Notes: generated by a model not told the origin, from the sequence alone. 64,000 nt of DNA from Amorphochlora amoebiformis (GCA_054601695.1 BAAHQB010000179.1:186001-250000); one strand, 5' to 3'; shown: positions 1 to 28,460, counted from the stretch's first letter. Program-made: numbers and translations.

Positions 1-11017
<11,017 letters not shown>

Positions 11018-11226
11018 AATTAAAATCAATATTAGGGTTAGGACATTAGGTTAACGTTTAAGAGTATTATTAGGCTTAGGATTAGCTTCCAGAGCTAAGA
11101 TTAGGGTTAAGATTAGGTTGAAGACTAGGATTAAGGTTCTAATTAGGGCTGGGATGTCGAGTCTTTAGGATTAGAGGTCGGAATAGGAATTATAACTGGG
11201 GTTCGGTTCGGATAATTCAGTGTTGT

Positions 11227-11313
11227 ATGCAGGGGAAATTCCGGGAAAATTCGTCCAACTCTCTAGCAAATCAACTTCTGACTACTACGGCTAAAGGTCT
11301 CAGGGGAGGTATA

Positions 11314-11347
<34 letters not shown>

Positions 11348-11448
11348 TGTGTAAATATATATTTATAAACATATATATATATATATATATGTATATTATA
11401 TATATTGCATATCTCATACATCATGTCATAATATACATATGAGTATGT

Positions 11449-11518
<70 letters not shown>

Positions 11519-11540
11519 GTTTATATATATATAATTGTGT

Positions 11541-11574
<34 letters not shown>

Positions 11575-11704
11575 AATATATATATATATATAATACATAT
11601 TTTCTACACACATATTCATAATATGTTTAAATTCATACAATAGTTTTCAATATACACATGCATGTATATGTGCGTATCTCATAACACACACACATATATA
11701 TATA

Positions 11705-11761
<57 letters not shown>

Positions 11762-12006
11762 GCATATACATAATACCTGCAAATATATAATGTAATTAAT
11801 AAAGCAAACATTTTACTTATTCCGTTTCTGTTAAGCAATATTTGTTATTTGTTATTTGTTTTTCCTGTTTACGTAATACTGTTTACGATACGAAGGAGGG
11901 TCAGGGGGCAAGATAGCTGGTAGGGTCATCTCAGCAGCGGCCAAATGTGCGAGAACGGGTAATACATAATATATCTATATATATATATATATGTGTGTTT
12001 ATACAT

Positions 12007-12046
<40 letters not shown>

Positions 12047-12101
12047 TCTACATATATCAGTATTTATTCTTATAATAAATATGAGTAAGTGTAGATGTGT
12101 A

Positions 12102-12148
<47 letters not shown>

Positions 12149-12500
12149 AATATGTAATATGTATAAGGAGATATACGAATATGTGCATGATATATACATA
12201 TAGATATATACATATATGTTTTTATACATTATATATAAATATACATATACATATATATATATATATGTATGTATATATATATATATACATGTGTATACAT
12301 TCATGTGCCTAAATATACATACATATATATATATATAACATATGTATGTAAATAGACATACGTATGTAAATGTGTACCATAGAATATGGTATGTATTCAT
12401 GCAATATATATCTGTACAAACACATATAATATATAATAACTTTTTCGTTTTATAGACATGTATATAATATAATGAGTAACGTACTAAATGTAAGTAATGT

Positions 12501-12537
<37 letters not shown>

Positions 12538-12573
12538 TTGAGTAATATATTCTGCGGCAACGTATATACTATG

Positions 12574-12612
<39 letters not shown>

Positions 12613-12763
12613 GTTAATAGGAGATGTATACATATGTTATGCTGTTGGATTTCTTGTGTGTGTGTATTGTAATAATACGAATAACCTCTTAGGCATAAGA
12701 AGAAAAGGCAGCTTTCAATCCCCTCCCTGGGGGAAATGGAATGTCTGGACTAAGTTCAGCTGA
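11227..12763 (+). CDS. Possible small protein of unknown function, three exons
   Basis: Exons 11227-11308 (from ATG), 11905-11958 and 12693-12763 (ending TGA) have GT-AG borders, phases 1 and 1, and total 207 nt, or 68 residues. The product is basic and serine/threonine-rich ([17 protein letters not shown], then [11 protein letters not shown], ending in a Trp-rich [14 protein letters not shown]). I recognise no family. Alternatives: it may be the 3' part of a gene with further exons upstream, such as the open stretch at 10946-10978, whose frame also joins in phase, or chance splicing-compatible open segments. It starts 210 bp after the TatD stop and converges on the ankyrin gene. Confidence 0.4.
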
Positions 12764-13217
12764 AAAAACCTTAAGCGCGCGTACACTTTGAAATCATTAT
12801 ACCTAGCACTATCTAGGTTAAGTCGATATGTCATGTTATATCTATTTATGACTTGTAAACTTACGGTCAGTAATGCATAATTATTTGCCTAAGTTAAGTT
12901 AGGTTTCATAGTTGCATTAGATGGTATCCAGGGTGTTGTGATTAAGACTCTAGATACTAGAAATAATAATATATATGTATATATCTATCTAGATATATTA
13001 CATTTAAACGGTTTCGATTGTACTAGACTGCCTGTATGAAAATTGAGAAAGTTAGAAGCTCATAATTATTTCTTGAAAAGCTAAACTAGTAGAATCATTG
13101 ATGCGCAACAGTATCATAATCTACATAATTCCATTCACTTAAAATAGCAATTTGATCGACCACGTACACTGCGACAAATAAAATTATAGAACCCCACAGA
13201 CTCTATTCTAGATAATC
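12764..13217. other. Spacer between convergent gene ends, CTAG-rich
   Basis: Ordinary-composition, AT-rich sequence with several CTAG tetramers (ATCTAGG, TCTAGATACTAG, TACTAGAC). No exon-like segment was found on either strand. Confidence 0.5.
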
Positions 13218-13471
13218 TTAACACACTACAGTTGCACGCGGCTGTGGGAGTGCGAGGGCTTTGATTATTTCGACGTGCAGCATTGCTAAGGGGTGATCTT
13301 TAGAATCCAAATCGCGGCGAAGACATGTTGTAACTAGGTCTGCAAACTTCTGGATTTTTATACTTATGTGACGACAGTGTGTGTTTTGCATTTATATATG
13401 TATATATGCATATATGTATATGTATATTATGTGTAAATATATATATATATATATATTATCTGTTATATATG

Positions 13472-13503
<32 letters not shown>

Positions 13504-13785
13504 AATACATATGTAATTGTAAATAGGTATGTGCATGTGCGAGTGTATGTATATAAGCATATATGTAGTGTATGTGTTTAAACATATAGGTATATATATA
13601 TTATATATGCATATACACATGTATATATATATAAATACATCATAAATGTATACTTTATTCAATGTATACACACATATACATTCACATACACACATATTAT
13701 ATCTATTACATACATACCATGTACATATATATGTGTGCGCATACATCTGTATCTGCATACACATGCACACACATCTACATGTATA

Positions 13786-13824
<39 letters not shown>

Positions 13825-14426
13825 TGTATATGTATGGCAAATTTTACATATATATGTTTACATTTAATAGATATTAATAATACATACACACACACACGTA
13901 TATATATATATATATATATAATAAATATACGTGCAATATATATATGTATACACTATACATACATATTTACATATATATAGATATATTGTAAATACATTTA
14001 ATAATACCATACATATACATGAACCACCTCTGATAAAAAGTTTTTGACTTGAGGTGTTCCCAAGTCCTCTACTGTTCGGCCAAATGGAAAATCCCGAACT
14101 CTAAGGCAAGCCTTAATACAGTTAAATCAAAATTATATTACACGTAGATACATGTGAATATGTTAGACATGTTATGTATATATATATATGTATATATGTG
14201 TATATATTTTATGTATATATATGTATTTTTATATATTTTTTACATGCATATGTGTATATAGTACTTTTTATATATGTATTTGTAATTCTATATTAGTCAT
14301 ACATATACATATATATTATATATATGTATATATACATATATATATTGTATTAATTGCATTTACATAAATTCATATCCCAGATTCAACACATTATACTTAT
14401 ATACATCTTAAACACAATATATATAC

Positions 14427-14471
<45 letters not shown>

Positions 14472-14579
14472 CTTAGGGTCAATGGTATTAGATTAAGCGT
14501 AGGGGTATATATTATATAACTAGCATTACCTTAGCCTCTTCGACTAGATATCGAATTATCTGAAACGAGCGCCGCTATA

Positions 14580-14624
<45 letters not shown>

Positions 14625-14744
14625 ATATATATATATATGTGTAAATATATATTAATACATATGTATGTGTACATACATATACACATGTGTATAGTGTATG
14701 AAGATTGTATAAATGTATACATATATGTATATATATATAGACAA

Positions 14745-14776
<32 letters not shown>

Positions 14777-14833
14777 CTAAACACGCACAGATATGTACAT
14801 GAATATGTACATGTGCGCAAGTGAAATCACATC

Positions 14834-14885
<52 letters not shown>

Positions 14886-14941
14886 TGTGAATATAGGCGT
14901 ACATATAATATATATATATATGTGTGTGTATATATGTATAT

Positions 14942-14974
<33 letters not shown>

Positions 14975-15208
14975 ATATATATATTACATGTATGTATATA
15001 CGCAAAAGTTATAACCTTATATACAAGGTAGTGAAGAAGAGTCCCTTCATGAAGATATCCTAGTTGATACCTTCGCATATTATTTATACTTTTGATTTAT
15101 AATTTCAAATTATACTTTCAATTTATACTTTCAATTTATACTTCCAATTTTACATATATATATATATTATATACATATATATATAATATATGTATATATA
15201 TACATATG

Positions 15209-15272
<64 letters not shown>

Positions 15273-15588
15273 AATATATAATATGTATACATATACATGT
15301 ATATAAACCCAACATGGATTATATTACATGAATATATATGTAAAAATGAATAAATATATATATATATATACATATAAACACATGTGTTTGTATATTATAT
15401 GTATGTATATATATGAGTGTAAATATATTTATGTATACATGTATGTATAATGTGGTACATATACATGTGTATATGCTTATGTACTCACATTTGTTATGTA
15501 TACGTATTACATGTATACCTTCCATTAATCTCCGCCCCAGATTCGACCATAATCCGAGCCTGTATACATATAAATAAATTACATATGC

Positions 15589-15619
<31 letters not shown>

Positions 15620-16651
15620 AATACATATATACATACATATATACACATATATACACACATATGTAGTATTTGCATGTACATATATATATACATATATATA
15701 TATATATATGAACACATACATATACAAAGCCTAACCTAACCAAAATCCACCCTAAGCCCACCCGATTTAGAGATAGGGGTTAGTGTAGAAAAATCTAAGT
15801 CTAAGCATTAGGGTTAAGTCTGGGACACAGTACAGACATTATGGCTGGACTCATAGGGTTTTAAATGAAGACACACTCAAAGTGCCCCCAAGTATGTATA
15901 ACACACAGAACACTTGTCTGCACTGGAAAGAATGTTAGTTGCATGCCTAGTTGGATCTAACATTGTACTTACTTAATTTTTGTAAATATGCATATGTATA
16001 CATATATATATATATTTATATTATATATATATATATATATATATCGTGTATATATATATATATGTATATCTATATATATCGTACACCGTGTGTGTAATAT
16101 ATGTTTTGTTGTATATAGATACATTTATATATATATATATATATACATATGTAAACAAATATGTATCATACATACTCTCAACACCTGTCCTTCTGACTAA
16201 TGCTCAGCTCGAACCCCGGACCTTACTACCCGCAAACCCAAACCGTAGCCTCCCTAGCCCGCATACCACGCATACATGCCCCACAACCCAACACCGCAAA
16301 CACTAACCACCCCCAACAACACGATCTGCTGTGATCCCAAACAGCACTATAGCCCCACACTGTGGAGGAGTCAATGGTCCTCGGACTAAGACATGCTGAG
16401 TAATCTGATACTAACCGACTGATCGCCGAGCCTTGTTCGGAAGATCGGAGGGACTTCAGGCATAACACTCGACTTTAAGTTGACATCTGATTCGTGTATG
16501 TGTACATATGTTCGATTTTTGGAGAATGCATATGTATTTATGTGTGTGTATTTGGTGCAAATATATATAATTATGGATGTGTAGGTAGTATAGATAAGAA
16601 ACATGTGTATATATATGTATAGATATATACATGTATAATATACACATATAT

Positions 16652-16703
<52 letters not shown>

Positions 16704-16928
16704 TATATATTTTGTGTATGTAATAGATATTTATACTTACAAATATACCTATATATATATATATGTATGTATACATATATATATATGTATATATGTATAT
16801 ATGTATATAATATACATATTATCTAAAAATATATCTGTATATGTATATATGTATATAATATACATATTATCTAAAAATATATCTATATACACACATATAT
16901 CTATATATATGTATATACATATATACAC

Positions 16929-16972
<44 letters not shown>

Positions 16973-17233
16973 CATAACATATACAATTCTTTGAATACAC
17001 TTCCCGAGGAGCCCAGCAAGAGGTTTTATAGAGGTGTAATTGGCGTAATGTATGAGCGGTATACAGTGGTAAGAGCGAAATTGAGAATGTGACTTTTGAG
17101 ATCCTAGGAGAGTGATAGTTGAGAAAACAAGATACGTACATACCCGCCTTGGCTTTGATGAGAAAGGTGCATATATCTGCTCTGTTGTAGTAAACTGCCT
17201 ACGTGTGTAGAGCATAATACATACATATATATA

Positions 17234-17305
<72 letters not shown>

Positions 17306-17525
17306 ACATATAAATATGTATATATGTATAATGTATTTATATATATATACATATATATATATATAGTATAATGTATATATATATATATATATAAATATAT
17401 ACATATATATTTATATACGTTTATGAACATACACATATTATTCACATACATTCGTGTGTATATATGTTACATACATAATGTATATATGTATAAATATATA
17501 TATATACACATATATATATCTTTAC

Positions 17526-17568
<43 letters not shown>

Positions 17569-17595
17569 ATATACATATATATATATAATGTATTA

Positions 17596-17626
<31 letters not shown>

Positions 17627-17661
17627 GAAAGAATGTATCTATATATATATATATATATTTA

Positions 17662-17705
<44 letters not shown>

Positions 17706-17778
17706 TTTGTACATACATATTACACATAAACATACGTACATATATATATATTATATATATATATTAAAACTAATATAT

Positions 17779-17832
<54 letters not shown>

Positions 17833-18004
17833 GTATATTATGTATATTTATACAAATATTTATATATATATATATATATATGTATGTGTATAGAAAGAAT
17901 ATATTTACATATATGTAGAGATATACACAGATACACATAAATGTTCAATATATATATATATATATATGTATATTATATATGTATCTATAATATATATATT
18001 TGTA

Positions 18005-18064
<60 letters not shown>

Positions 18065-18156
18065 AATATATATACCCAACAATTATACATAGACATTTTG
18101 TATTTATGTGTGTATATGTACGTACATGTCTAACATGTATGTAAGTATGTATGCAT

Positions 18157-18193
<37 letters not shown>

Positions 18194-18227
18194 AATATAT
18201 AACATATAAATGTACACATATATATAG

Positions 18228-18286
<59 letters not shown>

Positions 18287-18581
18287 ACATATACATATAT
18301 ATGTATATATATTATACAAATATAGCATATATACACATATATATACACCCACCATATGCAATGCCGTGTACCCCGACGTCGGGTCCTATTTATATTAAAT
18401 TTGGTCAAGATGGGTCATTTTTAGCCGGAATGGTCTGTTATAGAATATCGATAAAAGCTAAGTCTTTATAATGCTGGTTTTAAACCCGATAATTGACATC
18501 AGCCTTTTCTTTAAGCACGCATTCTCGAACCCAACGGAGCTTCCCAAGCACTACGAAGTGCCTTAACCGATCGTTGGCCCC
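13218..18581 (-). CDS. Ankyrin-repeat protein, at least nine exons
   Basis: Minus-strand exons: 18581-18486, 18385-18353, 17198-17144, 16486-16416, 15559-15519, 15070-15016, 14574-14530, 14100-14028, 13285-13218 (stop TAA). GT-AG borders and phases agree throughout; 178 residues as modelled. Exon joins rebuild ankyrin repeats: [15 protein letters not shown], then [53 protein letters not shown], then [20 protein letters not shown]. Ankyrin repeats mediate protein binding; no partner or enzymatic domain is visible. The last two exons are less repeat-like, and the join at 14530/14100 is the weakest. A start may be ATG at 18757 with a tiny exon to 18740 (MKVSFR), in phase and only 72 bp from the divergent gene at 18830; other upstream exons are possible. 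Introns are TA repeat, with one 93-bp element at 16317. Confidence 0.8.
16317..16409 (-). repeat. Full-length copy of the 93-bp dispersed element
   Basis: Runs from CAACACGATCTGCTGTGATC to CTGAGTAATCTGAT. It carries the shared core GGTCCTCGGACTAAGACATG. It sits in an ankyrin-gene intron, just after the donor of the exon ending at 16416. Confidence 0.85.
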
Positions 18582-18733
18582 CTGTTCAAGATTAAGCGCC
18601 AAAAGTGAGAAAGATTCCCACGAGTGAAGACAGTAGCCTCAGACATACGAGGACACATATACTTTGATAGAGTCATAGTCGCCGGAAGGTGGTGAGCGGT
18701 GCCCGCTTGGATGATGCATCGTGCCCAAAAATA

Positions 18734-18750
18734 TGTCACCCTGAATGACA
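18734..18750. promoter_or_regulatory. Palindromic TGTCA-N7-TGACA motif, copy A
   Basis: The sequence TGTCACCCTGAATGACA lies 80 bp upstream of the copy A start codon. The same palindrome with the same spacing occurs before copy B at 31082, although the surrounding sequence has diverged. Such half-sites suit a dimeric DNA-binding protein. Caveat: it overlaps a tentative first exon of the divergent ankyrin gene. Confidence 0.35.
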
Positions 18751-18829
18751 CTTTCATCCCGGGGAATGGATGAGAATCCCGGGAGAATAGACAACACCGT
18801 AATACCAACGCGATTCCTCTCCATCAAAA

Positions 18830-19654
18830 ATGACGCCGGCCTTCCTCCATTTCCTGTCAGGAAACAACACTCTTTCTCCCCCCCCTTTTCACTGGAAAAT
18901 TACAGAAAACGGAAAAACATGTGTCTGCTCTGCTAGGTCTTGTCTGTCATTCTTATATTGAAAACTTGGAGAAAAATCGATTCGGAAAATGAGAAATTTC
19001 GAAAAATACACAGGCTCGCGGCCGTCGTTCTAGATGTCACCGCAGTCGCCCACCGTCAGGCAGTGCAATACCCCCCTTTGGAAAAAGAGAGTGTTACATC
19101 CCCGGATAGCACGGTAAAGGGGGTTGGTACAGGGGCAAATATCACCATGGCGGCTGTTCGGAGGGACGATGAAAGCTGGGCGTGCTACGTTGACAATGGT
19201 GTGCTTATGTGGATTAAGACATACATATTATTTATATATTATATACATACATATATGTACATATATGTATGTGTGTACATATGTACGTATGCAAATGCAT
19301 TTCACATACATGCTCGAGCTATATAATATTGTATGTTTAGGTTGTGACGTAAGGGCGTTTTCGAACGGTTTGGCCGAGATGCAATCTCGAAAGAAGACAG
19401 GTATTTACTTATGCAATCATATATAATATATATTATATATACATGTATATACATATATATCTATAAATATATATATATATATATATGTTATGTACATATA
19501 TGTATATATATATATGTATGGTATTATATATTTCGTAAATATACTTCATTACATTTATATCTGTGTGTATATGTACGTACATATTTGTATATATTTGTAT
19601 TACATATTATATATATATATATTATATATATATATATATTATATATATATATAA

Positions 19655-19708
<54 letters not shown>

Positions 19709-19746
19709 ATACACATGCATATATATGTGCTTATATGCATACACGT

Positions 19747-19792
<46 letters not shown>

Positions 19793-19832
19793 ATATATAT
19801 ATATGTATATAAATATATATATATATATATTA

Positions 19833-19915
<83 letters not shown>

Positions 19916-19923
19916 TATATTCT

Positions 19924-19962
<39 letters not shown>

Positions 19963-20034
19963 TATGTATGTATACATATGTATGCGTAACAATAATATAA
20001 ATGTTTTACATAATTGTATGTATGTATACATATG

Positions 20035-20086
<52 letters not shown>

Positions 20087-20101
20087 CGCATTTAGATTCA
20101 G

Positions 20102-20137
<36 letters not shown>

Positions 20138-20300
20138 TATACATATGATATATGTATCTACATATAAATATATATACATTACATATTTACATCATACATA
20201 TATAATAGATGGAAAACGTTTATTAATACTGGTATATGGGCTTCTCCGAACATTTAAAGAGGTCGGATACACAGATCATCATATATATTTATATATATAC

Positions 20301-20343
<43 letters not shown>

Positions 20344-20656
20344 CATATACTATGTCAAATATACATATACATATATATATATATATTATATCAATATATA
20401 TATATAAATGTATTCTTGTAGCCTCTTATAAAAATATTTATAATATATATATGCATATATATATATATATACATATATTATGCACATATGATGTGTATGT
20501 ATATCATAATGTAAAAATGTAAATAGACATAAGATGTGCATGTATAAATGTAAAAATGTAAATAGACTTACATATGAATTTATATATAATTTATTCTTGC
20601 GGATATATATATATATATTTATATATATATATATATGTGTGTATGTATGTACATAA

Positions 20657-20687
<31 letters not shown>

Positions 20688-20825
20688 TATGTGTGATATA
20701 TATAGTATATACATTTATACACATATTCATGTATATTATATACATATATAATATATATGTATATATGTACATGTATACTTATATATATATATATATATAT
20801 ATTATATATGTATATGTATTCACAT

Positions 20826-20857
<32 letters not shown>

Positions 20858-21021
20858 TATAAATTATATGTATAATATATAATATATATATATATATGTA
20901 TATATAATATGTTCACATATGATATATTCTATTTTGAATGTAGGTTTGGCCATTGTGGGAAAAACAATTTCAGCTTAAAAACTTTCAGGCTGCAGGTGGA
21001 GACATATCTTTCTATCTATCT

Positions 21022-21073
<52 letters not shown>

Positions 21074-21197
21074 TATATATGTATTATATATGTATACATA
21101 AATATATATTTATGTACATACGTTTATATAAATTTTTTATTTGCGTAATAATACGGATGTATTATACACATGTGCATATATAGTGATAACATGATAT

Positions 21198-21229
<32 letters not shown>

Positions 21230-21309
21230 CGTGTGTGCGTGTGTGTGCATTTATAGACATACATATATATGTACATATATATAAATTTAGTGTACAAATA
21301 GATACACAA

Positions 21310-21344
<35 letters not shown>

Positions 21345-21536
21345 CATATACACACATGTGTGTATATATATGCATATATATATACGTAAATGTATAGATA
21401 ATCAATCTATGTATATTTACGTATGTTATATTTCCATTTAGATGTTCGTATGTATACACCAAAATATACAAATATATATATATATATATACACATATATA
21501 TATATATTTATATACTATACATATATATATATATAG

Positions 21537-21583
<47 letters not shown>

Positions 21584-21735
21584 CATATATGTAGGCGGCA
21601 AGGTTGACGTGATGCTGTTGACCTCCCTCACGGTTTTCGAATCGGGCAAAGATATTCAATTTAAACGCCATTACCCCAAGGTATGGAATACAAATACAGT
21701 TTGTAGTAGTACAATATCTTATTTTATAATGTATT

Positions 21736-21791
<56 letters not shown>

Positions 21792-21924
21792 AAATATGTA
21801 TATTCATATTGTGTATATGTTAAAAACGCGCTATAGTATAATATATTTCATGTAAATATATATATATATATATTTATTTATATATATATATATGTACATT
21901 TAAGTATAAACGTATTTTTATTGT

Positions 21925-21957
<33 letters not shown>

Positions 21958-21971
21958 CAAATTCTCATAAA

Positions 21972-22002
<31 letters not shown>

Positions 22003-22076
22003 GTTTAAATGTATAATATATATATATATATAAATACATGTATATACATACATACACACATACATACACACATATA

Positions 22077-22113
<37 letters not shown>

Positions 22114-22298
22114 TATATATATGTTATATGTATATATATGTGTATATATAAATATTATAATATGTGTAAGTGTGTGTGTATATAAATATGTATGTGTATG
22201 TATGTATATATATATATATGTCTTTATATATATATATATATATGTGTGTGTATGTATGTATATATGTGTATGTATGTATATATAAAACATATAGGTAT

Positions 22299-22334
<36 letters not shown>

Positions 22335-22490
22335 CGTATCGGTATATACATAATATAATTTATATACACAAATACATATACATATATATATATATATATA
22401 TAAGATTGCATATGTATATATGTATATATATATAGATAATAAATATATATATATATATATATATATATTCTATATATCTACATACATATG

Positions 22491-22529
<39 letters not shown>

Positions 22530-23025
22530 ATATGCTATGGCAGGTGACTTCGCAGGATATTAAGAATTTCTATGGGGATAACTTGGTAGAAAATGCTTTA
22601 ATAGCTATCTATGTATATACACAGTTCAACAATATATATATATATATATATATGCACAATGTATATGTAGATGTACGTATATTATAGAATATAACATAAT
22701 ATATATATATATATGTATATATAATATAGAATTTATTTGTATGTTTATGTATATATATGTGTGTAAATATATATAAATATATATATGTTAAATATATATG
22801 GTATATATATATATATATATGTATATATAAATACATGTATACATGCATATAAACACATAAACATACACATATGTACACATATACACACCTATATATGCAT
22901 AATAATAATACTACATATATATACATATATATATATATATGTTAGTATGCAAATATATCTACATAAATGTAAATATATATATTTTATATATATATATATA
23001 TATATGTACATGTATACTTACAGAT

Positions 23026-23068
<43 letters not shown>

Positions 23069-23146
23069 TATATACAACTACACACACACACATACATACA
23101 AGTATAGCAACATAACGGTATATTATAATAAGTTTCCATATAATGA

Positions 23147-23187
<41 letters not shown>

Positions 23188-23491
23188 TATAGATGTATAT
23201 ATACATTACTACATATATGTCGTATATATAATATATATTACCACAAGATAATTGGATATATGTAACTAGATTGGGATGGTCGCGTCGGACGATCCTCAGG
23301 ATTTCGGTACAAATACATACATTTGTTTATTTATATATAATGTATATGTGTATATGTGTGTGTGTATATGTACAACATATACATGACCAATACATGTAAA
23401 TATGTGTGTGTATGCATATTTGTAGAAATGTATTTATATTTGTGTACCAAATGAATTTATATTATATATATATATATATATATGATATAAC

Positions 23492-23522
<31 letters not shown>

Positions 23523-23530
23523 TACATATG

Positions 23531-23577
<47 letters not shown>

Positions 23578-23667
23578 TTATACACATATACATATATTTA
23601 TATATATATATATATACATACATGCATACATGAGATATATATGTATTTGCGTATTTACATGCTGGTA

Positions 23668-23744
<77 letters not shown>

Positions 23745-23922
23745 TATATAAATATATAGGATGAATATGTCTAAAATGTTACACCTTTATGTACAATACA
23801 ATATAAGTTATGTATTTTAATATACAAATATATATATATATATATATAATATTACATATATACACATAAATATTTTAATAAACTCCACATATACATATGT
23901 ATGCATACATACATACACACAC

Positions 23923-23968
<46 letters not shown>

Positions 23969-24167
23969 CTATACACAACAAAGGCATTAGCCGTGTATAT
24001 CGATTCGTGACCCGCTCTCAAACTCTCCTCAATGAATACGATAGGTAACATATATCTACATACACATTTATATCATCTAATATATCAATGTATACATACA
24101 TGTATATATGTTTGATGTACTTTGAGCGGAGGAGGGAGACAGGGGGAAAGAGAGAGAGAGAGAGGAA

Positions 24168-24198
<31 letters not shown>

Positions 24199-24507
24199 TT
24201 ATATATATTATGTATATGTATGTATATATGTATATGTAGAGAGAGAGAGAGAATTTAAGGCGGATGTATATGTAGAGGGACATGGTGTATCGTACACTAA
24301 GTGTAAATATACACGTATGCATGCTATATATATATACATATATTACATATTTATACATATATTATAAATATATATATATGTATATATATACATATATGTA
24401 AAAATATATACATAGATAAAAATATATGTATGTAGGATATTGGGGATAAGACCAGATATTGTTTTATCATTTAAAGAAAGAGAAAGAAAAAGGTATAATA
24501 TACATGT

Positions 24508-24543
<36 letters not shown>

Positions 24544-24676
24544 TATATATATGAATACATATTGTGATTTCTTGTATATAATATGATACACATAATATAA
24601 TGTACATATCATGCATACATATATGTATAAGGATATTTACATTACAACATTTTTACCTATAGCAAATATATACATA

Positions 24677-24748
<72 letters not shown>

Positions 24749-24979
24749 CGTGAATATTGACGATTTGTGCGAAGGCGACAACAAAGGAGGCCATTTTATC
24801 ATCAAGGTATACAATAAATACAAATTCATATATATATATATATATATATACATTATATATATATATATATACTATATACATATATAATATATATATATAT
24901 ATATATGTAGATATATATATAAAGATTTGTATTGTATATTATATCATTATGTCATAAGTGTGATATATATAACAATATG

Positions 24980-25016
<37 letters not shown>

Positions 25017-25105
25017 GTATATATATATGTGTGTGTGTGTGTATATACATATGTCATACTATTATGTGCACTATGTATACCTATATGTAAAGATTCTAAA
25101 TAAAG

Positions 25106-25204
<99 letters not shown>

Positions 25205-25302
25205 GTGTATATATATATACATATATATATGTGTGCATGTGTATGGTACAAGATATATACCTACACATATATTTTTGTAAATGTGCATGTTCATACATGT
25301 AA

Positions 25303-25350
<48 letters not shown>

Positions 25351-25869
25351 ACATATTTATACATGTTTACATATGTTTATATATATACATATATATATAT
25401 ATATAACTGTAAATGTATTATAGTATATCCCCTACACATATATATTTATATACATAACAATATATATATATATATATATACATTTCCCTCTTCCCCTCTC
25501 CCTCTCTCCCTCTCCCCCCCCTCTCTCTCCTCCCTTTATCTCTAACCCTAACTATAGCCCTACCCTGTGGAGGAGTCAATGGTCTTCGGACTAAGACATG
25601 CTGAATAATCTGATCCTAACCCTAACATAGCTCCACCCCTAACCCTAAGCACTTGAGAAACCATACAAATCAAAACATAAGATCTGTTGAGCATAACCAC
25701 AAAGTGGCGGGTCCATGGCCCTAGGGCTAAGACATGCTGAATAATCTGATTTTAAGCTAACTTTTAAGTACTCTCTCCTCTGTCTTCTCTCTCTCTCTCG
25801 CTTGTTCGTTCTCACCCACCTTTTTTCTCTTTTTTTTTTTTTTCGGTCGCTCTCCATGTGTATATATAA

Positions 25870-25915
<46 letters not shown>

Positions 25916-26004
25916 GTATGTATTATTAGGGAAATTATCCTATTGGATGTTCGTGGTGTGATAGCGACTATGACAAAGTAATAAGATATGCATACTACAC
26001 ACAC

Positions 26005-26046
<42 letters not shown>

Positions 26047-26332
26047 AATTTAATGTGTATATATGTCTATGTATACATATATGTATATATATGTATGTAT
26101 AGATTTATATACATATGTATATATATGGATATACATGGATATAAATGTACATATATATATATATATATATATACGTATATATATATATACTTGCTATAAT
26201 GTATATATACCTATATACTTATACACTTGTGTGTATATAGTACATATATGAAAAATGTATGCATAGTATGTCTTAAACGTGTATGTATATATATGAGCAG
26301 TGGCCTACGTTATACAAGTGAAGTTACATGTT

Positions 26333-26373
<41 letters not shown>

Positions 26374-26573
26374 TAATATATAAATATGTATATATATAAT
26401 GTATATATATCTACATACACATATATAACACATGCTTTTAACGTTAAACTTACACATTTTACATATATATATATATATATATAATATAATATAATATAAT
26501 ATAATATATATTTATGTATGTATGTATGTATACATATATACATATATTTCTATAAATATATATTTTTCTGTAT

Positions 26574-26613
<40 letters not shown>

Positions 26614-26705
26614 ATATATATATACATATATATCTATATATATATATATATATGTATTTTTCAGTATACATATATCTGTATGCATATACAATATATACAT
26701 GTATG

Positions 26706-26745
<40 letters not shown>

Positions 26746-26872
26746 TATATATATATAATTTTAATGTATATATGTATATATATGTGACATAATATACATA
26801 TTCAAAGTAGGTAATTATGCTTTTTATTTTCTATATATGTAACTTATGCACATATACATAACATATATATCT

Positions 26873-26913
<41 letters not shown>

Positions 26914-26982
26914 TGTTAATATATTTAAGAATATGTAAATACAAGCTAGCAATCAAAATATAAATGAACATATTGAATACAC

Positions 26983-27028
<46 letters not shown>

Positions 27029-27082
27029 ATATATATGTGTGTGTGTATTATATACATGTATATATATATGTATATATATATA

Positions 27083-27114
<32 letters not shown>

Positions 27115-27273
27115 GTATACATATATATGTAAATCATATTTGTATATCTAAAACATATATGCATATAAATACAGGCATTTCTCTCTTGTGACCCGAAGGC
27201 AGCTTTCATGTTTGGATCTGGAATGGTGAAAAAAAATACTAAAATTTAAAAAATACGGGAAAATAAGTCTGAT

Positions 27274-27309
<36 letters not shown>

Positions 27310-27641
27310 TACATATACATACACATATATATATATTCTTTAACACACACATATATACATAGAAGTCGAATTAAAAAAAAAATAGACCCAAACATTGTCT
27401 CTCGATTGAACCACCGAAAAATTATGAAAAAAAAAATTGTTTTGATTATCAGCTCCGTGACGGCACGTGTCGCAAGCCCAACGGCGAGCTTCCCAAGATC
27501 CATCCCTCTATCAAGGCGAGCTATATACCTAACCCCAAATCTAACCCACTGTAACCCTAACCCTAACCGTAAAGCAATCCTGATATGCATACCCTAAACC
27601 TTAAATCCAGAACCGTAGCTCATATAGATTAATATATATAT

Positions 27642-27682
<41 letters not shown>

Positions 27683-28041
27683 CATGATACGTGAGCATAT
27701 ATGTTTATATGTATATACATATGTAAATATACTATTATAGTCTTACCTAAGGGTTTTCCTTATATAAGTCGATACAAAATCATAACCTTCTATCCCTACC
27801 CCTAACTCTAAACCCTAACCCTAACCCTAGCCCTAACCCTGACCCTAACCCTAACCCTAACTTTATATTAAAATAACGTGTTGGTTTGGAATCTAACCTA
27901 TGAATATATACGTATCATTTATTTATACGTACGTATGACATTATGTATGTATTAAAATAGATATTTTTTACATATATGTATATGTACATATATATATATA
28001 TATATATTAATTTGTATATTGTACACATAGTTATATATGTA

Positions 28042-28136
<95 letters not shown>

Positions 28137-28201
28137 GTGCGTATGATACATACGTATCTACATATAAGTAATTTTACATATATTATATATACATATATTA
28201 C

Positions 28202-28241
<40 letters not shown>

Positions 28242-28413
28242 ACAATTCCTTAGCCCTTCATCGTAATCCTTAGGGTAAGACACATATATAATAGTATATA
28301 TACATATATATATATATATATACATAATATATATATGTATAAATATGCACATACATATATACATATTTATTAGTATATAAGTGTATATGTAAAAAATATA
28401 ATATTACACACAC

Positions 28414-28460
<47 letters not shown>

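Noticed and set aside
20944-20995. Reading [11 protein letters not shown] from the exon at 20944 as a zinc-binding motif
   Set aside because: It is out of phase with neighbouring exons. The in-phase reading is VWPLWEKQF, conserved in copy B.
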